From positions 92,220 through 156,219 of the forward strand of contig NZ_BMDO01000011.1 of the NCBI RefSeq assembly GCF_014635825.1: a DNA stretch of 64,000 nucleotides. The letters run 5' to 3'. The notes below the pieces were generated by a model. It was not told where the DNA came from. It saw only the letters and a program-made list of their open reading frames with translations, and searched no databases. This stretch comes from Mucilaginibacter galii. GTDB lineage: Bacteria; Bacteroidota; Bacteroidia; Sphingobacteriales; Sphingobacteriaceae. This document shows positions 18,046 to 26,757 of this stretch, piece by piece; the stretch's first letter is position 1, and each line of letters starts with the position of its first letter. The translations under genes and the position numbers were made by a program.

Positions 18046-21000
18046 TTACTCAACCAATTTAATAACGTAGCTGTAAGAGTACTTTTTATCAAGCAAACGA
18101 TATTGTTTGTGAGGCAATGCACCCCAGCTATCATCACCGCCAACACCACGTTGTGCAAGGTCAATGTTCAGGTACACATCATTACTAAAACGCACATCGG
18201 TAGGGTGTTGCTGCTTTTTGCTTAAGCCAGGGTCAAGTGCTTCAGTGCTTACATTTAAGGCACTAAAGTTAATAGGCTGTACACCTTCAATACGAATGCC
18301 CTTACCTTCGGCACTGGTAAGATTTAGCCAGCGCACCTCGGTTTTATTACCACTTTCCTGAGGCCGTATATAACCTCTGAAGTATTGGTTTTCTACCTTA
18401 TCGTTATAAACACCCATATAGGCGGCCGTATTACGGTCACTATAGTTTTCCCACGGGCCACGGCCGTAGTACGACAGGTTTCCGTAATTGCCCGACAATT
18501 GCACACGCATGCCAAAGCGCGGCATTTCTGGTAAATCGCGGCCGGTCATATCAATTGAAGAGGTCACTTTAATTGATCCGTCGTTTTGAATTAAATACTC
18601 TATAGTATAAGGCACGCCAATACCCGAAAGTTCGTACTCCACTTTCACCGGTACACCGTTAGCTGTTTGATCGCCGGCTGTTACACGCTTTACTATGCGG
18701 TTAATGTGTGCATTACGCCAAATGCCCATGTTTTGCGGCATTCCGTTACCGAAATCATTATCAGTTGGTGCGCGCCAAAAATAAGGCTCAGGAAACTGCC
18801 TCATTACCGGCCTTCCGCCGTTGGTATATTTAGTAATACGCCCTTGCTTCAAATCAACCTCGCCGCTAACAGCTCCTGATGTGAAAGCCAGTTTATCGGC
18901 ATCCTTAGTTACCTTTAAAGTACCTGCCGGATTAGCCACGGCAAAATAATCGCCGGCGTATTTGAATTGCTCGGTCGCAATTTCGTGGCCTGCAGGCAGC
19001 ATTTCGGTAGACGTTTTGGTCAAAGCTTTTACAACAAGATAATATTCACTGCCCGCTACCGATTTAAACATCGGTAATTTCAGATTGACATCTTTTTGCT
19101 GGTGCGGAGCAAGGCTTACTTCAAATGGGGCCTCCTTTACCTTTTCGCCATTACGATAAAGTTCCCATTTAAAGGCGTAGTTGTTAAGGTTAGTAAAATC
19201 GAATTCGTTCTTTACGTTAATTACACCTGTGCCTGCATTTTTCGTGGTAAATATTACATTTTGGTATACCTTTTTAACCTCATGCAAACCAGGGTGCGGT
19301 GTACGGTCGGCAGATACCAATCCGTTCGCACAAAAATTTTCATCATTTTGAAGTTTATAGCCGCCAAGGTCACCGCCATAGGCCCAAAACACATCACCAT
19401 TACTGGCTTTGGTCTTCATACCCTGGTCTACCCAATCCCATATAAAGCCACCCTGCATGTGCTTGCTGGCTTTAATAATATCCCAGTACTCCTGAAAATT
19501 TCCGGAACTGTTACCCATAGCATGCGCATATTCGCACATAATATAAGGCCTTGTTTTATCGGTAGCATTGGCATAGTTCGTCATAGAACCTACACGGGGG
19601 TACATTGGGCAAACAATATCGGTATTAGGATTTTCGCCGGCTTGTTCAAACTGTACCATGCGCGTATTGTCGCGGTTTTTAATCCACTTGTAGGTTTCGT
19701 GAAATACCGGGCCATTACCGCACTCGTTACCTAACGACCATATAATTACCGATGGATGGTTTTTATCGCGCTCAACCAAACGAATAGTACGGTCAATATG
19801 AGCCGGAGCCCATTCGGGCAGGTAAGCCGGATGCTTGGATTTATCAAAACCGCCCTGAAACTCTGCTCCCATCCCATGCGTTTCTATATTGGCCTCATCA
19901 ACCAGGTATAAACCATACTGGTCGCACAGTTTATACCAAAGCGGATCATTAGGGTAATGGCTGGTGCGTACGGCATTTATATTAAACGATTTCATCAGTT
20001 TAATATCTTTTAGCATCATTTCCTTTACCGGCACATGCCCTTCCACATCATCATGCTCGTGGCGGTTAACACCTTTTACCAGTATGGGCACACCATTAAC
20101 CATTAACTGGGCATTTTTAATTTCCACCTTGCGGAAACCTATTTTGGTACCGGTATAGTTTAACACTACACCTTTTGCATCTTTCAAAGTAATAATGCAA
20201 TCGTACAAATTGGGGGCTTCGCCACTCCACTTTAGCGGATTGTTTACTGTACCGCTAAAATGAACCGTTTGCATGCTATCGGCACCCAAGGTAACGGGCA
20301 CCTGCTTGCTATAAACGGCTTTACCTGCCTTATCCTGCACAGCTACCGATAGCATGGCTGCTTTAGAGGCGTTACCTGCAAACTGGCGCAAATCAACATC
20401 GGCGGTAAACAAACCATTGGTGTAAGCGGCATCTAAATCGGCCTTTACAAAAAAGTCCCACACGGTTAATTTAGGTAGGGCATATAAAAACACATCGCGC
20501 TCTATACCGCTAATGCGCCAAAAATCCTGATCTTCCAGGTAGCTGCCACTGTGCCAGCGAAACACCTGCACAGCCAGCAAATTTTGCCCTTTATTTAAGT
20601 ACTTGGTTACATTGAATTCGGCCGGCGATTTTGAGGCTTTAGTCATGCCCACCTTTTTGCCGTTTACATATACAAATGCGCAACCTGTAATAGAACCAAA
20701 TTGTAATATTACTTCTTTACCATCCCAGTTGGCCGGCACGGTAAATGTTCTGCGATAGGTACCAACAGGGTTATTTTCGCCAACAAAAGGTGGATTTCTG
20801 GGAAAGGGATAGGTAACATTGGTATAAATAGGAGTACCAAAGCCTTTCATTTCCCAATTTGAGGGCACTGCAATATCATTCCATTGCTTATCGTCCAGGT
20901 CGGTACGGTAAAAATCGGTTACTCGGTTAGCATATTTATCTACATACACAAACTTCCATTTCCCGTTTAACGACTGATGCCAGGGAGATTTACTGTAATC

Positions 21001-21162
21001 ATCCTTTTTAACATCCTGTTCGTTATTAAACAGCATAAAGGTTGCATGCGGCTTTTCCTTATTCTGATCAACCAATTTTGGATTTTCCCAGTCGTTTACT
21101 GCCGTTTGAGCAAACGCTATCTGGCTAATCAGTAATAGCAGCAGGTAATAATGTTTCTTCAT
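18046..21162 (-). CDS. GH2 beta-galactosidase-type glycosidase, secreted
   Basis: 1038 residues starting with a signal peptide (MKKHYYLLLLLISQIAFAQ). LacZ-like domain order: sugar-binding jelly roll (about 45-220), immunoglobulin-like domain, TIM barrel, and C-terminal domain 4/5 (small chain). The acid/base Glu is in IIWSLGNECGNG and the nucleophile in YIMCEYAHAMGNSSG. Last gene of the minus-strand run of degradative enzymes, 84 bases after the S9 peptidase. It is a paralog of the GH2 at 23522-26668. Beta-galactosidase is most likely, but GH2 also contains glucuronidases and mannosidases, so specificity is inferred. Confidence 0.93.
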   Translation of the reverse strand: MKKHYYLLLLLISQIAFAQTAVNDWENPKLVDQNKEKPHATFMLFNNEQDVKKDDYSKSPWHQSLNGKWKFVYVDKYANRVTDFYRTDLDDKQWNDIAVPSNWEMKGFGTPIYTNVTYPFPRNPPFVGENNPVGTYRRTFTVPANWDGKEVILQFGSITGCAFVYVNGKKVGMTKASKSPAEFNVTKYLNKGQNLLAVQVFRWHSGSYLEDQDFWRISGIERDVFLYALPKLTVWDFFVKADLDAAYTNGLFTADVDLRQFAGNASKAAMLSVAVQDKAGKAVYSKQVPVTLGADSMQTVHFSGTVNNPLKWSGEAPNLYDCIITLKDAKGVVLNYTGTKIGFRKVEIKNAQLMVNGVPILVKGVNRHEHDDVEGHVPVKEMMLKDIKLMKSFNINAVRTSHYPNDPLWYKLCDQYGLYLVDEANIETHGMGAEFQGGFDKSKHPAYLPEWAPAHIDRTIRLVERDKNHPSVIIWSLGNECGNGPVFHETYKWIKNRDNTRMVQFEQAGENPNTDIVCPMYPRVGSMTNYANATDKTRPYIMCEYAHAMGNSSGNFQEYWDIIKASKHMQGGFIWDWVDQGMKTKASNGDVFWAYGGDLGGYKLQNDENFCANGLVSADRTPHPGLHEVKKVYQNVIFTTKNAGTGVINVKNEFDFTNLNNYAFKWELYRNGEKVKEAPFEVSLAPHQQKDVNLKLPMFKSVAGSEYYLVVKALTKTSTEMLPAGHEIATEQFKYAGDYFAVANPAGTLKVTKDADKLAFTSGAVSGEVDLKQGRITKYTNGGRPVMRQFPEPYFWRAPTDNDFGNGMPQNMGIWRNAHINRIVKRVTAGDQTANGVPVKVEYELSGIGVPYTIEYLIQNDGSIKVTSSIDMTGRDLPEMPRFGMRVQLSGNYGNLSYYGRGPWENYSDRNTAAYMGVYNDKVENQYFRGYIRPQESGNKTEVRWLNLTSAEGKGIRIEGVQPINFSALNVSTEALDPGLSKKQQHPTDVRFSNDVYLNIDLAQRGVGGDDSWGALPHKQYRLLDKKYSYSYVIKLVE

Positions 21163-21246
21163 AGGAGGATATTAATTAGTGTTAGGCCAGGTTATAGCAG
21201 CCTTGACACCCTTGGTGGTTTATAAAACTCAGTTTGACAATTATAA

Positions 21247-23514
21247 CTATAAATTTCTATTTGGAGGGTCTATCAGCATCAAATGCTTTACGAAAAAATC
21301 ACGTAGCTTTCTCCTGCCATACGGTCCGCCATCGCTGTGCCCCATTCCGGGCACGGTAAGCAGGTCAAAATCTTTATTGGCTTTAATAAGCGCGTCTACC
21401 ACGCGGTAGGTAGATTCGGGCGGCACATTGGTATCGGCCTCGCCAACGATGAGCAGCAAGTGACCTTTTAGCTTATGAGCATTGGTTACGTTTGATTGTT
21501 CGGCGTAGTGAGGCCCTACCGGGTATCCCATCCATTGCTCATTCCACCATTGCTTATCTACCCGGTTATCATGGCAACCACAGGCCGAAACAGCACAATT
21601 ATAAAATTCTGGATGAAATAATAAGGCTCCTGTTGAATTTTGCCCTCCGGCCGATGTACCGAAGATGCCTACCCGCGTCGTATCCAGATAGCTGTACTTT
21701 TTAGCCAGGGCTTTGATCCACAAAATGCGGTCGGGCAGCCCGGCATCGGCCAGGTTTTTCCAGCATACATCATGAAAAGCTTTTGAACGGTTGGCCGTTC
21801 CCATACCATCGAGCATTACTACCATAAAACCCAGTTCGGCTATACTTTGCATCTCGCTCCAAGCCCGGAAACTTTTGGGCACAAACGAATCTTGCGGACC
21901 AGCATAAATGTATTCGATAACCGGGTAGCTTTTCTGCACATCAAAAGTAGACGGGCGGCAAAGTATACCCCAGCAATCGGTAACGCCATCGCGCGCCTTG
22001 GCTATAAATACTTCGGGCAGCTTAATACCCGTGGCCATAAGTTTGCTAATATCGGCCTGCTCCAGGTCCATTATCTTTTTGCCGGTTTGTGTAAAACGCA
22101 GTTCTGTAATAGGGGCAGTGTTAATGGTGGAATAAGTATCGGTAAAGTATTTTTTATTGGGTGAGAAAGTAACCTGGTGATTGCCCGCTGCCGGGGTTAG
22201 ACTAACCAGGTTTTTGCCATTAAATCCAATGCGGTAGTAGTGAACAAAGTAAGGGTCTTCTACCTTATTCATTCCGCTTGCTGTAAACCAAACTTCACGT
22301 TTTACAGCATCAATGCTATCAATACTTCTAACCACCCAATTGCCGGAGGTAATAGCATTCTTTATTTTACCAGCCTTGGTATCTACTAAATATAAATGCC
22401 GCCAGCCATTTTTTTCCGACGACCAGATAATTTCGTTGGTGGCGGGCAAGTGTTTCATGTAAATACGCTGCTCGTAAATAAAAGTATTGGTTTTCTCTTC
22501 TATCAGCGTGCGAGCTGTGCCGGTTTGGGCATCAACCTCAATAATACGGTAGCGCTGGTGCCCACGATCGGCCTTCTCGTAAATAAAGTGCCTGCCATCG
22601 CTTTCCCAGTTTTGGGTGGGTATGCCCAAAAAGTCAATCTTTTCTTCCTGTACCTTTTGCCCTGTGAGGGTAACCATATTGAAAGTGTACATTTCATAAG
22701 CGGTAAACTCATCGCCGGGCTGTGCGTACTCTTGCGAGCGTAATTCGCCGCGCGTGGTATTGGGCAACGAGGTTAAAATATGATAAACCTTTTTTATCTC
22801 ACGCGGATCGGTATGATAGCCGGTTAAGTAATGACCATTAGGCGCCCACTGTAACTCACCGAATGGTTTTTCTTTGGTACCTGCTGTAGTTAGCTTAACA
22901 GGCACTCCGCCATTTACCGGCCGTACATGAACGTTAAAATCTTTGATGAAAGCTACCCATTTTTTATCGGGCGATATACTGTCGCGCCTGCGCCAGCGAT
23001 AAGGCTGTTGGTTATTAGCCCAGGATGAGGTTTTAGCAACCGTGTAATTTATGAGGTTAGCTGTATAAAAGTTGTTTTTATACTTAAACTGCAAACCGGC
23101 ACCATCAGCCTCCCATTTTAAATCATACAAAACCAGCCTGTCTTTCGATACGGCGGAACCGGTGACTTTACCCAATGCAGAGGCCAGCTTTTCGTTATCG
23201 AAAGCCGGTTGGCGAGTGCCTTGCTCGGCATTAATGTACACGTATTGCGCCAGGCTATCTTTGGATATAATGTTGCGATAAATAAACCCTTTGCCATCGG
23301 GTTTCCATACAGGCGAAACTGTCGCCTTAAATACCGTACCCTTCACGGCCGAATCCGTTAACGAGGCGTGACTGTAATTTTTCAGCATTTCATCGCGCGA
23401 TGGATAATAAGCCGTTACCTTATTTTGCTGTGCCCAGGCCAGCTTACCAAAGAGGCAGAGTAAAGTCAGCATAGATAGAAACACAGCACGGCTATTTTTA
23501 CAATAACTTTTCAT
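21247..23514 (-). CDS. S9 family prolyl-type peptidase (DPP IV-like), secreted
   Basis: 755 residues with an N-terminal signal peptide ending near KLAWAQ. A beta-propeller DPPIV_N domain (about 90-470, with WAPNGHYL and VTFSPNKKYFTDTYS repeats) is followed by an alpha/beta-hydrolase domain. Catalytic residues: Ser in IFGTSAGGQNSTGAL, Asp in IVGEADTNVPPE, His in PGMGHSDGGPYGRR. The nucleophile elbow GTSAGG differs from the GWSYGG of classical DPP IV, so exact specificity is open. S9 enzymes of this build remove dipeptides after proline or similar residues. The gene lies between two GH2 genes, only 7 bases from the upstream one, so it belongs to the same operon, an unusual peptidase in a glycan locus. 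Confidence 0.9.
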   Translation of the reverse strand: MKSYCKNSRAVFLSMLTLLCLFGKLAWAQQNKVTAYYPSRDEMLKNYSHASLTDSAVKGTVFKATVSPVWKPDGKGFIYRNIISKDSLAQYVYINAEQGTRQPAFDNEKLASALGKVTGSAVSKDRLVLYDLKWEADGAGLQFKYKNNFYTANLINYTVAKTSSWANNQQPYRWRRRDSISPDKKWVAFIKDFNVHVRPVNGGVPVKLTTAGTKEKPFGELQWAPNGHYLTGYHTDPREIKKVYHILTSLPNTTRGELRSQEYAQPGDEFTAYEMYTFNMVTLTGQKVQEEKIDFLGIPTQNWESDGRHFIYEKADRGHQRYRIIEVDAQTGTARTLIEEKTNTFIYEQRIYMKHLPATNEIIWSSEKNGWRHLYLVDTKAGKIKNAITSGNWVVRSIDSIDAVKREVWFTASGMNKVEDPYFVHYYRIGFNGKNLVSLTPAAGNHQVTFSPNKKYFTDTYSTINTAPITELRFTQTGKKIMDLEQADISKLMATGIKLPEVFIAKARDGVTDCWGILCRPSTFDVQKSYPVIEYIYAGPQDSFVPKSFRAWSEMQSIAELGFMVVMLDGMGTANRSKAFHDVCWKNLADAGLPDRILWIKALAKKYSYLDTTRVGIFGTSAGGQNSTGALLFHPEFYNCAVSACGCHDNRVDKQWWNEQWMGYPVGPHYAEQSNVTNAHKLKGHLLLIVGEADTNVPPESTYRVVDALIKANKDFDLLTVPGMGHSDGGPYGRRKLRDFFVKHLMLIDPPNRNL

Positions 23515-23521
23515 ACTTAAA

Positions 23522-26500
23522 TTAAAGCGGTTTGATCAGGAAACTGAATTCATAATTGGTGTAGGGTAACTGGTACTGCGCCATGGGCCTCGAACGCCAG
23601 CTATCAATACCACCTACACCCATTTGCTTTAAATCGATGTTCCACTGCGTTTGAGGTCGCTTAACCAAATCGGCCGCATGCCGTTGATGCCGCTTTTCAC
23701 CATCATCCAAATCACTGTCAAAGTAATGCAGCGCACTAACACTTAAAGGAACGTTAGACATTACCTGTAAACACCTGCCTTTACTATTAACTACTTTATA
23801 CCAGCGCACGTCGGTTTTATTACCGGTTTCTTGCGGGGTTACGTATGGAAAGTATTGCGCATCTACCGTTTGTTTGTATAAGCCTACGTTGGCGCTAAAA
23901 TTACGGTCCTGATAGTTTTCTTGCGGACCGCGGCCATAATATTCTACTGTGTTGAAACCCTGCGGTAGAATCCATTGCATACCAAAACGTGGCAACATCT
24001 CTACCTTCTTAGACGTGTCGGTAACGGTTAGCTTTTGCCGGGTTAACAATTCGCCCTTTGAGTTGAGGGTATATTCTAAAGATAACCTGGCAAATACATC
24101 AGGTAAATCGTATTCGGCTTTTATAACCGCCACATTGTTTTCAATTGCTGAAGACAAGCTTTTTAATACCGGTTTTTCTGTGGTGGTTTTCCATGCTTTA
24201 AGTTTAGTTTGCAGGCTTGCACCAAAGTCGTTATCGTTAGGAGCCCTCCAAAAGTTAGGTTTAAAGGCTGTTTTGGCATCTAAATACTGCTGCTTGTTAA
24301 CTGCGTAATGAGTTAAGAAACCGGTTGCCTGATCAAAGGCTACATTTACAGTTGGCGAACTAATGGTAAGCAAACCGTTATCTTCATTTTTAGTTAAAGT
24401 CGATTGCCCTTTTACAGCGATGTTGTTTTTATACGTACCGCCCAGGCTTAACTGCTCTACCGCAATTTCGTAACCGGCAGGTACCAAAGGCTGGGCCTGT
24501 CTGGTTCTGAAAGAAAGGTTTAAAAAGGCTTCGCCTAAAGCCAGCTTTTTTATAGGCAGTATAAACGAGGCCTTTTGCTGAGGGCTTACGTTTACATTAG
24601 GTAAGCTACCCTGTTGCACCTTTTTGCCGTTAACCACTACTTCCCAATCTAATTTCACATTGCTTAGGTCGGTGAAAAACTTTTCGTTATAAATTTGCAG
24701 CGTATTGCCACTGCTAAGCGTGGTATGAATATCCTGGTAAACCTTCTTCATTTCCCAGGCATGCGGGTAAGGGGTACGGTTAGCGTAAAAAATACCCTTG
24801 GCGGCATAGTTCCAATCGGTAATGGCTTCCTTAGGTTCGTAATCGCCGCCGTAAGTGTACACGGTATCGCCTTTGGCATTTACACGCTGAAAGCACTGAT
24901 CAACAAAATCCCATATAAAACCACCCTGAAAGTGCTTTTTGTTACCACGTATAACCTCCCAGTAATCGGTAAAATTACCCAGCGAGTTACCCATGGCATG
25001 CGCATACTCGCACATGATGAACGGGCGCTTAGGATCAGGGTTATTTTTTACATAAGCCAGCATACCGGCCGGCGACGGGTACATAGGGTCGATGATGTCT
25101 GAATCCCACTCCCAGATAAAGTTTTTATAATCGGCCACGGCACGCTCATACTGTATAGGGCGGCTGGGGTCGCGTTGTTTCATCCAAAGGTAACACGAGT
25201 AAAAGTTGTAGCCGTTGCCTGCCTCGTTACCCATACTCCATATTACAATAGATGCATGGTTTTTATCGCGCTCAATCATGCGCTGTACGCGCTTTAAGTG
25301 CGCCTGCATCCAGGTGGGCCGGTTGGCCATGGTTTGGGTAATATCGTAACCCATACCGTGCGATTCGATATTGGCCTCACCTACTACATAAATTCCGTAC
25401 TGGTCGCACAGGTCTAACCAGGTTTCGCTGTTAGGGTAATGGCTGGTACGTACCGAGTTGATATTAAATTTCTTCATCAGCTGAATATCTTTCAGCATGG
25501 CTTCGCGGGTAATGGTTTGCCCGGTTACCGGGTCAGTTTCATGACGGTTAACCCCCTTAATAATTACCGGTTTACCGTTTACTAAAAACAGCCCGTTCTT
25601 AATTTCAATTTTACGGAAACCTACTTTTTGACGAATTACTTCTAACACTTCGCCTTTGGCATTGCGCAACCGTATAACGGCATCGTACAAATTAGGCGTT
25701 TCACCGGTCCATAGCTTGGGAGCGGCAACCGGCATGGCAAATGAAATGCTTGCCGAAGTATCAAGCTTTACAGTGCGTGAAGTGATTAAACGGGTACTAT
25801 CTTTCAGCTCTATTTCGGCTGTTAGCGGCGCTGATGGCTTTTGGTTGAGTGTTAGCGTTGTTTTAAGGGTAGCATTTTTATAGAGGCTGTCCAGATCGGG
25901 AATCAGTTCTATATCGTATAAATGAACAGGATTGCGGGCAACCAGGTAACAATCGCGTGTAATACCGCTCAACCGCCACATATCCTGGTCTTCAATATAA
26001 TTGGCATCGCACCAGCGCATTACACGCATTACAATCAGGTTTTTACCTTTGCTTAAGTAAGGCGACAGGTTGAACTCGGAAGGTAGCTTACTGTCTTCGC
26101 CATAACCTACGTACTTACCGTTTACCCAAACAGTTAAATTTGATTTTGCTGCGCCTACGTGTAATATCACTTCTTTACCGTCCCAGCTTTCAGGGATGGT
26201 TATCTGCCGGCGATAAATACCGGTATTGTTTACCTGCATGGGCACAAACGGCGGATTAGGCGTTTGCTTGGGCATAAGGTAGGTAAACTCAAAACCCGAG
26301 GTAGTATATATAGGAAACCCGTAACCATTCATTTCCCAGTTACCGGGTACGCTGAAATTTTTCCAGCCGGCATCATTAAAAGAAGATACCTCGAAGTTTG
26401 CAGGCAAGCCGGCTGGCGACTCGGCCCAGAAAAACTTCCAGTTACCGTTAAGGCTTTGGTAATTAACCGATTGCTTCCAGGTGTTTTTTGCAGCCTCGGC

Positions 26501-26668
26501 CTCGTTTGCATAAGTAAAATAAGAGGCATGCATTTTCATGCGGTTCTCCTCTATCTTTGTTTCATCGAGCCAGGCAGGAGTTTGCGCTTTCGCCGTAAAA
26601 AAACAAAGCAAAAGCAGTACGAACAGATTGCTTTTCTTAACACTATATACCCTAAACCATAATTGCAT
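23522..26668 (-). CDS. GH2 beta-galactosidase-type glycosidase, secreted (second copy)
   Basis: 1048 residues with a signal peptide (SNLFVLLLLCFFTAKAQ). Same LacZ-like architecture as its neighbour: jelly roll, Ig-like domain, TIM barrel, domain 4, small-chain domain. The acid/base Glu is in IVIWSMGNEAGNGYNF and the nucleophile in FIMCEYAHAMGNSLGNF. It resembles the other GH2 along the whole length but is clearly diverged, so it probably acts on a different linkage or chain length. It overlaps the same operon: 7 bases to the peptidase and 89 from the GH43 gene upstream. Confidence 0.93.
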   Translation of the reverse strand: MQLWFRVYSVKKSNLFVLLLLCFFTAKAQTPAWLDETKIEENRMKMHASYFTYANEAEAAKNTWKQSVNYQSLNGNWKFFWAESPAGLPANFEVSSFNDAGWKNFSVPGNWEMNGYGFPIYTTSGFEFTYLMPKQTPNPPFVPMQVNNTGIYRRQITIPESWDGKEVILHVGAAKSNLTVWVNGKYVGYGEDSKLPSEFNLSPYLSKGKNLIVMRVMRWCDANYIEDQDMWRLSGITRDCYLVARNPVHLYDIELIPDLDSLYKNATLKTTLTLNQKPSAPLTAEIELKDSTRLITSRTVKLDTSASISFAMPVAAPKLWTGETPNLYDAVIRLRNAKGEVLEVIRQKVGFRKIEIKNGLFLVNGKPVIIKGVNRHETDPVTGQTITREAMLKDIQLMKKFNINSVRTSHYPNSETWLDLCDQYGIYVVGEANIESHGMGYDITQTMANRPTWMQAHLKRVQRMIERDKNHASIVIWSMGNEAGNGYNFYSCYLWMKQRDPSRPIQYERAVADYKNFIWEWDSDIIDPMYPSPAGMLAYVKNNPDPKRPFIMCEYAHAMGNSLGNFTDYWEVIRGNKKHFQGGFIWDFVDQCFQRVNAKGDTVYTYGGDYEPKEAITDWNYAAKGIFYANRTPYPHAWEMKKVYQDIHTTLSSGNTLQIYNEKFFTDLSNVKLDWEVVVNGKKVQQGSLPNVNVSPQQKASFILPIKKLALGEAFLNLSFRTRQAQPLVPAGYEIAVEQLSLGGTYKNNIAVKGQSTLTKNEDNGLLTISSPTVNVAFDQATGFLTHYAVNKQQYLDAKTAFKPNFWRAPNDNDFGASLQTKLKAWKTTTEKPVLKSLSSAIENNVAVIKAEYDLPDVFARLSLEYTLNSKGELLTRQKLTVTDTSKKVEMLPRFGMQWILPQGFNTVEYYGRGPQENYQDRNFSANVGLYKQTVDAQYFPYVTPQETGNKTDVRWYKVVNSKGRCLQVMSNVPLSVSALHYFDSDLDDGEKRHQRHAADLVKRPQTQWNIDLKQMGVGGIDSWRSRPMAQYQLPYTNYEFSFLIKPL

Positions 26669-26757
26669 AATGGTTAAAATTAGTACTAATAAGCAATAAG
26701 TACTACAAAGATTTTGGCGTACACTAACACCATTTTAACCTTGAAACAATTTCCTGC

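Noticed and set aside
19096..19734. 212-codon plus-strand ORF inside the GH2 gene
   Set aside because: Antisense to the GH2 catalytic barrel, with no start context or homology; a codon-usage shadow.
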